From: Deltaproteobacteria bacterium
Lineage (GTDB): Bacteria > Desulfobacterota > Desulfobaccia > Desulfobaccales > 0-14-0-80-60-11
Assembly (NCBI GenBank): GCA_016874975.1
Contig: VGSQ01000010.1
Coordinates: 1 to 48,561, forward strand
Reading direction: 5' to 3'
DNA: 48,561 nt
Below, one piece after another: positions 8,505-14,455 of the stretch. The stretch's first letter is position 1, and each line of letters starts with the position of its first letter. Below the pieces are notes generated by a model. It saw only the letters and a program-made list of their open reading frames with translations. It was not told the DNA's origin and ran no database searches. Position numbers and translations under genes: made by a program.

Positions 8505-8792
8505 ATGAGGGTGCTCCTCCTGTATCTGGTCCACCCCTGGGACCGGCTGCCGGGCTTCTGCCTGAGGGGGCAGTGGCGTCTGCGGGGCTATGACGCGTTT
8601 GCGGAGGAATGGCGCCCGCGGCCGGGCCGATATGTGACGGCAAAGGCCGCCCGCCGGGCCGGCCTCTTGGCTTTGCGCGGGTTGGAACGGACGCAGCCTG
8701 CCGCCACCTCCGGCGGTCAAGGTCCCGACGGCATCCAGGACCGGTTTTTTGCCGGCTCCCGACGGGGCTCTACAGCGGCTGCTTCCCGCTGA
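8505..8792 (+). CDS. Possible small hypothetical protein
   Basis: This is a 95-residue frame that I do not recognise. Its first 55 residues have codon use like the neighbouring real genes (GC-rich third positions) and a Trp-rich composition, while the second half looks random. No convincing ribosome binding site precedes the ATG. It sits between two hairpin repeats and the tandem-GAF gene. It could be a remnant of a longer gene or chance. Confidence 0.25.
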   Translation: MRVLLLYLVHPWDRLPGFCLRGQWRLRGYDAFAEEWRPRPGRYVTAKAARRAGLLALRGLERTQPAATSGGQGPDGIQDRFFAGSRRGSTAAASR

Positions 8793-9008
8793 TTGAGGGC
8801 TGCCGGCGACAGGACAGGAAGGCCCTCTTTCCGGTTGCCAACCGCAGCCGTTTCCCGGATAATCGCGGCAGGCAGTTGCCCTTGCACCTCGAAGGCATTT
8901 AGGTAAAAATAGAAAGATGTTCATGAGGGGAGGGCCGGGTGGCCCCCGGCCCCGTCACCCGGGCCGCCGACTTTTGGAATAGCCGAGACACAGGGAGGGG
9001 TATTGACG

Positions 9009-10073
9009 ATGTCTTTCAAGGAACGCATGTATCTCCGCAGTTTCATGGAAATCAGCAAGGCCCTGGCCTCCACCCTGGCGGTGGACGAGGTCCTGGACCA
9101 GGTGGTCCGCCAGGTCACCGAAGCCATGAACCTCAAGGGGGCCACCATCCGCCTGGTCAATCCCAAGACCAACACCCTGGAGCTGGTGGCGGCCGTGGGG
9201 TTGACCGAGAAGTACCTGCAAAAGGGGCCGGTGGACATGGACCGGTCCATCGCCGACGCCCTGAGCGGCCGGCCCGTGGCCATCACCGACACGGCCTCCG
9301 ATCCCCGCCTGCAGTATCCCCAGGAGGCCCGGGAGGAGGGCATCGCCAGCCTGGTGGCCATCCCCATGCTCTCCAAGGGCAAGGTCATCGGCGTCATGCG
9401 CCTGGTTTCCGGGGAGCCCCGGGAATTCACCATGGACGAAGTGGATTTCGCCTGCTCCGTGGCGGAACTGGGAGCCCAGGCCATCAGCAATGCCAAGATG
9501 TATGAAGAGCGCATCCGGGAGCTCAACCTTCTCAAGGGCATGCTGGAGGTCTCCAAGGCCATCAATTCCGCCCTGGAAGTGAAGAAGGTCCTGCAACTTC
9601 TGGTGAAAACCGCGACCACCGCTCTGGATATCAAGGCCGCCGCGGTGCGCCTGCTGGATGAAAAGCGGCAGATGATGGAACTGGTGGCCTCCTACGGCTT
9701 GAGCGATCGCTACATCACCAAGGGGCCGGTGGGCCCGGATAAATCCATCACCGAAGCCATGATGGGCAAGGCCGTGTCCATTTACGACGTGGCCAGCGAC
9801 ACCCGAGCCACTTATCCCAAGGAAGCGGCCGAGGAAGGCATCAGGTCCATTCTCTCCGTGCCCATCGCCCTCAAAGGCAAGGTCATCGGCGTCATGCGCA
9901 TCTATTCCGCCGAATTGCGGGACTTTTCCGACGAGGAGATCACCTTCCTCTCCTCCCTGGCCGAACAGGCGGCCCTGGCCATGGAAAACGCCCGCCTCTA
10001 TCAGAAGCTCAAGGGGGAATACGAGGCGTTGATGAGCGACCTCTACCGCTTCACCGGCTTCACCCGCTTTTAG
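9009..10073 (+). CDS. Tandem GAF-domain protein
   Basis: This 354-residue soluble protein consists of two GAF domains, roughly residues 10-165 and 175-340, each beginning with a helix (LRSFMEISKALAS and LKGMLEVSKAINS) and ending in a helix of the SLAEQAALAMENARLY type. The two halves are clearly duplicates: RLVNPKTNTLELVAAVGL matches RLLDEKRQMMELVASYGL, and GVMRLVSGEPREF matches GVMRIYSAELRDF. No kinase, cyclase, phosphodiesterase or DNA-binding output domain follows, so it must act as a stand-alone sensor or on a partner. The start at ATG 9009 has GGAGGGG eight bases upstream; the TTG at 9003 is less likely. The ligand is unknown (cyclic nucleotide, small molecule or redox signal). The next gene, 54 bases downstream, belongs to the arsenosugar set, but a functional link is not evident. 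Confidence 0.85.
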   Translation: MSFKERMYLRSFMEISKALASTLAVDEVLDQVVRQVTEAMNLKGATIRLVNPKTNTLELVAAVGLTEKYLQKGPVDMDRSIADALSGRPVAITDTASDPRLQYPQEAREEGIASLVAIPMLSKGKVIGVMRLVSGEPREFTMDEVDFACSVAELGAQAISNAKMYEERIRELNLLKGMLEVSKAINSALEVKKVLQLLVKTATTALDIKAAAVRLLDEKRQMMELVASYGLSDRYITKGPVGPDKSITEAMMGKAVSIYDVASDTRATYPKEAAEEGIRSILSVPIALKGKVIGVMRIYSAELRDFSDEEITFLSSLAEQAALAMENARLYQKLKGEYEALMSDLYRFTGFTRF

Positions 10074-10127
10074 GCCTGAGCCCCGGCCGGGGTCCCATCC
10101 CCCGGCCGCGCCCCTCCGGGAGGAACC

Positions 10128-10460
10128 ATGTCCTCGTACTACGACGATCAGGACCTGGACCGCTTTGGCGAGATGGGGGCCCATCGCCCCGAACTCTTCG
10201 AGCTGTTCATGAAATATTACCAGCAAACCATGGCCGCCGGCGTCCTGACGGTGCGGGAAAAGGCCCTCATCGCCCTGGCCGTGGCCCACGCCCTGCAATG
10301 CCCCTACTGCATCGACGCCTACACCCGGGTGCTGCTGGAGGCGGGCTCCAATATGGAGGAAATGACCGAGGCCATCCACGTGGCCGCGGCCATCCGGGGC
10401 GGCGCCGCCCTGATCCACGGCCTCCAGGCCCGGAACACCGCGGCCAGGCTGAGCATCTGA
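10128..10460 (+). CDS. Arsenosugar-associated AhpD-like (carboxymuconolactone decarboxylase family) protein
   Basis: This 110-residue protein belongs to the AhpD/CMD family. The redox-active CxxC is visible in QCPYCIDAYT near residues 62-71, followed by the helix EAIHVAAAIRGGAALIHGLQ. This version, with EKALIALAVAHALQCPYC, closely resembles the peroxidase-like protein usually encoded beside the radical SAM enzyme ArsS in arsenosugar loci. Here arsS follows 260 bases downstream, separated by a repeat array. The ribosome binding site is GGAGG before ATG 10128. A role in thiol or peroxide chemistry during arsenolipid/arsenosugar formation is assumed from association only. It could also protect the oxygen-sensitive ArsS. 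Confidence 0.8.
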   Translation: MSSYYDDQDLDRFGEMGAHRPELFELFMKYYQQTMAAGVLTVREKALIALAVAHALQCPYCIDAYTRVLLEAGSNMEEMTEAIHVAAAIRGGAALIHGLQARNTAARLSI

Positions 10461-10469
10461 GGGGGCTTT

Positions 10470-10600
10470 GGGTTCCGGGTTCCGGGTTCTGGGTTTTGGG
10501 TTCCGGGTTCTGGGTTTTGGGTTCCGGGTTCTGGGTTTTGGGTTTTGGGTTCCGGGTTCTGGGTTTTGGGTTTTGGGTTCTGGGTTTTGGGTTTTGGGGG
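10470..10600 (+). repeat. Telomere-like GGGTTNN heptamer array (18 units)
   Basis: Eighteen consecutive heptamers of GGGTTCC, GGGTTCT or GGGTTTT run from 10470 to 10595 and end in GGGGG. The variants follow a higher-order order, mostly CC-CT-TT triplets, suggesting duplication in 21-base blocks. G-runs every seven bases on one strand could form G-quadruplexes. The translations on either strand (PKTQNPEP-like) are artefacts. Confidence 0.9.
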
Positions 10601-10606
10601 TCCCTC

Positions 10607-10658
10607 GTTCCCAAGCTCCCGCTTGGGAACGCACTTGCCCCCGAAGCTCCTGCTTCGG
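10607..10658. repeat. REP-like tandem hairpin repeat, copy 2
   Basis: This is the same two-hairpin element as at 8274. The first stem is a perfect 10-bp GTTCCCAAGC pair; the second is reduced to 7 bp by changes at its base (CCGAAGC/GCTTCGG). The conserved spacer ACGCACTTGCCCC is shared with copy 1. It directly abuts the heptamer array and lies about 60 bases before arsS. Confidence 0.8.
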
Positions 10659-10720
10659 AGAAGGGCGGTTCGGACGGATGACCTCGTTTTTAGATATTCT
10701 CAGCCTCACGGCCTGCCGCC

Positions 10721-11689
10721 ATGCCTATGCTCAACTTCGCCCGTAAACTGGAAAATCTGGGCTACGACGCCCTCCACGCCGAGGCGGTGGACACCCTCCA
10801 GGTGAACCTGGGGTGGCGCTGCAATCAGTCCTGCAAACACTGCCACTTCCAGGCCGGACCGGACCGGACCGAAGAAATGGACCGGGACACGGTGGAGGCC
10901 GTCATCGCCGCGGTGCAGCGCAGCCGCATCGGCACCGTGGACCTCACCGGCGGGGCGCCGGAGTTCAATCCCCATTTCCCCCATCTGGTGGAGAGTCTGG
11001 CCGGGTTGGGCCTGCGCCTCATCGACCGCTGCAACCTCACCATCCTGCTGGAGCCGGGCCTGGAGGGCCTGCCCCAGTTCCTGGCCCGGCACCGGGTGGA
11101 GCTGGTCTGCTCCCTCCCTTACTTCCAGGAGGACCTGGTGGACCGGCTGCGGGGGCCCGGCGTGTTTCAGAAAAGCCTGGAGGCCCTGCGCCGGCTCAAC
11201 GAAGCGGGTTACGGCCGGGAGGGGTCGGAGTTGATCCTCAACCTCATGGTCAACCCCGCCGGGGCCTATTTCCCGGGGCCCCAGGAGGAGTTGGAGCCGC
11301 GCTTCCGCCAGGAACTGGAGCGCCGCCACGGCATCCGCTTCCACCGCCTGTTGACCCTCATCAACATGCCCATCGGCCGCTTCCGGGATTTTCTGGTGCG
11401 CTCGGGCAATTACCAGCGGTATCTCGACCGCCTGGCCGGCAGCTTCAACCCGGCCACCGTGCCCGGCCTCATGTGCCGCCATCTGCTGAGCGTGGCCTGG
11501 GACGGCCGCCTCTTCGACTGCGATTTCAACCAGGCCCTGGACCTGCCCCTGCTGCCCGGTCTGCCCCAGACCATCCGGGAGTTCGACCTGGAGGCCCTGA
11601 GCCGCCGCCCCATCCACCTGGGCGACCACTGCTACGGCTGCACCGCGGGATGCGGCTCCTCCTGCGGCGGAAGTTTAGCAGAGGGATGA
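10721..11689 (+). CDS. arsS: Arsenosugar biosynthesis radical SAM protein ArsS
   Basis: This 322-residue radical SAM enzyme matches ArsS, which is thought to transfer the 5'-deoxyadenosyl group to an arsenic compound in arsenosugar synthesis. The [4Fe-4S]-SAM motif is CNQSCKHC, with the C-x3-C-x2-C spacing, followed by the LTGGAPEFNPHF segment. The C-terminal Cys motif HCYGCTAGCGSSCGG is the family hallmark; many relatives have selenocysteine at the third Cys of this motif, and here it is an ordinary Cys codon. The start at 10721 has no clear Shine-Dalgarno box; ATG 10727 is an alternative. The neighbours fit: an AhpD-like gene upstream and two glycosyltransferases downstream. No arsM methyltransferase gene is in the window, so it must lie elsewhere if the pathway is complete. 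Confidence 0.9.
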   Translation: MPMLNFARKLENLGYDALHAEAVDTLQVNLGWRCNQSCKHCHFQAGPDRTEEMDRDTVEAVIAAVQRSRIGTVDLTGGAPEFNPHFPHLVESLAGLGLRLIDRCNLTILLEPGLEGLPQFLARHRVELVCSLPYFQEDLVDRLRGPGVFQKSLEALRRLNEAGYGREGSELILNLMVNPAGAYFPGPQEELEPRFRQELERRHGIRFHRLLTLINMPIGRFRDFLVRSGNYQRYLDRLAGSFNPATVPGLMCRHLLSVAWDGRLFDCDFNQALDLPLLPGLPQTIREFDLEALSRRPIHLGDHCYGCTAGCGSSCGGSLAEG

Positions 11690-11727
11690 TAGGGAGGGGA
11701 GGGCCGGGGGAGCGTTGGCTCCTGTGG

Positions 11728-11746
11728 CACGGGCATCTTGCCCGTG
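11728..11746. repeat. Small hairpin after arsS
   Basis: CACGGGCA and TGCCCGTG form a perfect 8-bp stem around TCT. It lies 39 bases after the arsS stop, but no T-run follows, so it is a dispersed hairpin or a weak transcription barrier rather than a classical terminator. Confidence 0.5.
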
Positions 11747-11792
11747 ATTACCCTCCCTCACCCCCCTCCCAATCCCCTTTATTGGGGGCCCT

Positions 11793-11826
11793 ACCACCTC
11801 CAAGTTCAACTTGGGAACCAGGTGGT
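11793..11826. repeat. Nested hairpin between convergent arsS and glycosyltransferase genes
   Basis: An outer stem (ACCACCT/AGGTGGT) encloses the perfect inner stem CCAAGTT/AACTTGG. It lies in the convergent gap and could act as a bidirectional transcription barrier. The inner stem recalls the first hairpin of the REP-like family. Confidence 0.5.
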
Positions 11827-11828
11827 GG

Positions 11829-12584
11829 CTAAGGGGTTGGGGGAGGTTGTGTGTGGGAGGGGGCAGGGGCTGTTGGTCCCTGGCCCCCTCCCCGTCCGAT
11901 CCTCTCCAACTCCCCCCGCCGCGGCCAGCGCCGGGTGAGGGCCCGTTCGGCCAGGTGGCGGGTTAGGAAGAGCCAGTTGTTGAGGGTGGTGTTGAGATAC
12001 CCCCCTTCCAGCCAGCGGCGGCCGGAGCTGGATACGGCCGGCTCCAGCAGTCTGAGGCGCGTGTGCCGGCGCAGGCGCAGCACCAGGTCCAGGTCTTCGG
12101 GGCGGCGGTGGGCGTAGCCCCCCAGGGCGAAGAACAGGCCCCGGCGCACGCAGATGACCTGGTCCCCGTAAGGGAGGCCGAAGAGCCGGGAGCGGCGGTT
12201 GGCCCCCCAGGCGATGAATTTAAGGGCCCGCCGGGGCGGCGTGAGGGCCAGCTCAAAAGCCCCGGCCTCAAAGCGGGGGTCGGCCGCGGCCCGGCGCAGG
12301 ACGGCCAGGTGCGCCGGAGTTAGAATCGTGTCGGCGTGCAGGAAGACCAGGAGCTCCCCCCGGGAGGCCAGGGCGCCCAGGTTCATCTGCACGCCCCGGC
12401 CCCGGGGGCTGGTCAGGCAGAGCACGCCGCTCATTGAGCCCGCCACCTCCCGGGTCCCGTCGGCGCTGCCGCCGTCCACCACGATGACCTCCAGGTCCGG
12501 CGCCGGCGGCAGGCTGGCCAGAGTGGCGCCCAGGTTGCCCGCTTCGTTCAACACCGGCATAATGATGGAGAGCCGCGGCCGCAT
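11829..12584 (-). CDS. Arsenosugar-associated family 2 glycosyltransferase (TIGR04283-like)
   Basis: This protein of about 251 residues is a GT-A fold, family 2 glycosyltransferase. The N-terminal nucleotide-binding region shows IIMPVLNEAGNL and VDGGSADGT, and FLHADT is the DxD-like metal site. The compact form and a neighbour of the DUF2064 type match the TIGR04283 family associated with arsenosugar biosynthesis. I chose ATG 12584 because homology starts there and GGAGG lies about ten bases upstream; the ORF-track start at 12623 would run far into the divergent gene. The last 25 residues (GGGQGPTAPAPSHTQPPP) are low-complexity and read into the repeat-rich gap, so the native C-terminus may have been altered. 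Its start codon overlaps the divergent gene's start by two bases. Confidence 0.8.
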   Translation of the reverse strand: MRPRLSIIMPVLNEAGNLGATLASLPPAPDLEVIVVDGGSADGTREVAGSMSGVLCLTSPRGRGVQMNLGALASRGELLVFLHADTILTPAHLAVLRRAAADPRFEAGAFELALTPPRRALKFIAWGANRRSRLFGLPYGDQVICVRRGLFFALGGYAHRRPEDLDLVLRLRRHTRLRLLEPAVSSSGRRWLEGGYLNTTLNNWLFLTRHLAERALTRRWPRRGELERIGRGGGQGPTAPAPSHTQPPPTP

Positions 12585-13302
12585 GTCCGACGCACCTCCC
12601 GCCCTGCTCGTCATTTTCGCCAAGGAACCGGCTCCCGGCCGGGTGAAGACCCGGCTCTGCCCGCCCCTGACCCCCGAGCAGGCGGCAATACTCTATGAAC
12701 AGTTTCTCGCCGACGTCCTCGCCGAGATGGCACCTCTGCCCGGCCTGACCCTGGCCCTGGCCTACACCGCGGACACCGCCACCGCCTATTTTGCGCGGCT
12801 GGCCCCGATGGCGCAACTGGTCGCCCAACAGGGCCGGAACCTGGGAGAGCGTTTACAAAACGCCTTTGCCTGGGGCTTCCAGGGGGGCTTCTCTCCCATT
12901 CTCATCCGCAACAGCGACAGTCCCGACCTGCCCGGAGCCCTGGTGTCGGCCGCCCGGGAAGCGCTGGCCGCCGGCGGGGCGGACGTGGCCCTGGGTCCCT
13001 GTCCGGACGGGGGCTATTACCTGGTGGGGCTGAATCGCTTCCAACCCCACCTGTTCCAGGGGATTGCCTGGTCCACGGAGCAGGTGTTGGCCCAGACACT
13101 GGAGGGCGCCCGGCGCACCGGCCTGGCCGTGCACCTGCTGCCCCCCTGGCCCGACCTGGACACCTGGGCCGACCTCACCGCCTTCGCCCGCCGCGCCCCG
13201 GCCTGGGATGATCCGGGTGCGGCCAGCCGCCGCCTGGCCCGGAAGTTGATCGGGGACCATGGCGCAGATTTTCCGGACAGGGCGCCCCCCGACCTTACCT
13301 GA
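12583..13302 (+). CDS. Arsenosugar-associated glycosyltransferase, DUF2064 (TIGR04282-like)
   Basis: This 239-residue protein belongs to the DUF2064 group of small GT-A-fold transferases (TIGR04282), regularly found with TIGR04283 proteins and ArsS. The signature FAKEPAPGRVKTRL lies near residues 11-24, NSDSPDLP supplies the likely metal-binding acidic residues, and GPCPDGGYYLVGL is the second conserved block. The start ATG 12583 has GGAG about 12 bases upstream, inside the coding region of the divergent gene; ATG 12562 would add seven residues. In many genomes the pair is co-directional; here it is divergent. A role as nucleotidyl- or glycosyltransferase in arsenosugar assembly is inferred from association, not shown. 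Confidence 0.8.
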   Translation: MSDAPPALLVIFAKEPAPGRVKTRLCPPLTPEQAAILYEQFLADVLAEMAPLPGLTLALAYTADTATAYFARLAPMAQLVAQQGRNLGERLQNAFAWGFQGGFSPILIRNSDSPDLPGALVSAAREALAAGGADVALGPCPDGGYYLVGLNRFQPHLFQGIAWSTEQVLAQTLEGARRTGLAVHLLPPWPDLDTWADLTAFARRAPAWDDPGAASRRLARKLIGDHGADFPDRAPPDLT

Positions 13303-13363
13303 GTTGTGGCGATGCCGGAGCAGCACCTTTGCCTGATTGGCCGGAGGGTTTCATGTTCGGGGG

Positions 13364-14419
13364 TCAGTTCAGCAAATGGTGGAAAAAGACTTGCACAAAT
13401 TTGCCGGAGACCACTTCCCATAAGCTGAAATGCAGCGGAAACTCCCTGGGGAACTGGGACGTGAAGGCAAAGAACAGCTCCTGCGAGGTCTTGGATAATT
13501 TCGGCGTTAAGCCCTGGATAACCCCCTGGCGCTCCGGCCCGTGCACATCAAACAGGCGGCAGGCCAGCGGCCGGTCAGGGAACAGCAGACATTCGCCCAA
13601 TTCGCTCAAAGGGCATAAGATTTGGGCTTGCCGGTAAATCTGCGCCAAATCCTCGGCCGCGTCATTCCCCCGGTTCTGGTTGGACAGCTCCTTGAAAGCC
13701 CGCCCCGCTTCCAGGGCGCGTTGAATAACGGCCAGGCGCGTTCTCTGGTCCAAGGTGGCGTTCATCGTATGGCTGATGTAGGTCGCCTCAAGGAAGGACA
13801 GGTCCACCGGTTCCCGGCAACACTCCAGGTGCTCCCGTCCGCAGAGAGATGTTTTCCCCTGGACGGCCAGGTGGGCGTCCACTTCCTGGCGCAAGCCGAG
13901 ATAATCCCGGAAAAAGGGAAATAGATCAACCAGATGTCTGGTCTCCAGGGAGGGTTCCCGGATGGTCAAGGTCCCTTCCTTTTTGCCGTATTTCCGCAAA
14001 AACCACCATTGATCAAAATTGGTCGGCTGCGACCTCAGTCCTTTGAGTTTCTTGCCGGCCAGCTTGTGCCCCAGTCCTTTGCGGAGGAGATAGGCAGTGA
14101 CCACCGTGCCCGTCCTGCCGATGCCGTGACGGCAGTGCACCAGCACCTTTTTCCCCAGATAGAGACGCTCGTCCAGCCAATCCAGGGCCTTCTCCAGCTC
14201 TTGCAGATCCGGGGCCGCTTCGTCGGGAATGGGGAAAAAATAGACTTCAAAGCCGGCGTCTGCTTCTATCCAGTGCAAATCACAAAACTCGGCGCAGAGA
14301 TTCATCACCGCCTGGATGCCCTGTCGTCTCAGAGAATCCAGATCAGCATAAGACATGGGCGCTTGCCCCACCGCCAGATTGTCCGTCACCCAACTCAACT
14401 GATAGCGTTCCTGACCCAT
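13364..14419 (-). CDS. Dual-specificity protein phosphatase fused to a YkgJ-like Cys-rich domain
   Basis: This 351-residue protein has two parts. Residues 1-150 form a dual-specificity phosphatase: the P-loop VLVHCRHGIGRTG holds the catalytic Cys and Arg, and the general-acid Asp probably lies in the segment FFPIPDEAAPD. Residues about 190-345 resemble the YkgJ/UPF0153 Fe/Zn-binding family: Cys residues in LCGREHLECC, then CPLSELGECLLFPDRPLACR. The fusion suggests a phosphatase sensitive to metal or redox state. Ribosome binding site GGAG precedes ATG 14419. It is the last gene of the six-gene signalling set, 36 bases after the PEP-synthase-like gene, which makes that protein or the response regulator candidate substrates. 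The partner assignment is inference; it could act on an unrelated phosphoprotein. Confidence 0.8.
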   Translation of the reverse strand: MGQERYQLSWVTDNLAVGQAPMSYADLDSLRRQGIQAVMNLCAEFCDLHWIEADAGFEVYFFPIPDEAAPDLQELEKALDWLDERLYLGKKVLVHCRHGIGRTGTVVTAYLLRKGLGHKLAGKKLKGLRSQPTNFDQWWFLRKYGKKEGTLTIREPSLETRHLVDLFPFFRDYLGLRQEVDAHLAVQGKTSLCGREHLECCREPVDLSFLEATYISHTMNATLDQRTRLAVIQRALEAGRAFKELSNQNRGNDAAEDLAQIYRQAQILCPLSELGECLLFPDRPLACRLFDVHGPERQGVIQGLTPKLSKTSQELFFAFTSQFPREFPLHFSLWEVVSGKFVQVFFHHLLN

Positions 14420-14455
14420 GAACCGCGGCTCTCCGATATCAGAGGAAGCAGGTCC

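Noticed and set aside
10470-10600. CRISPR array
   Set aside because: The units are only seven bases with no spacers.
10267-10709. Pro/Asn/Thr-rich reading frames (PKTQNPEP-like) over the heptamer array
   Set aside because: They are translations of a non-coding tandem repeat.
8955-10709. Minus-strand ORF of 584 residues
   Set aside because: It runs antisense through the GAF and AhpD-like genes and the repeat array.
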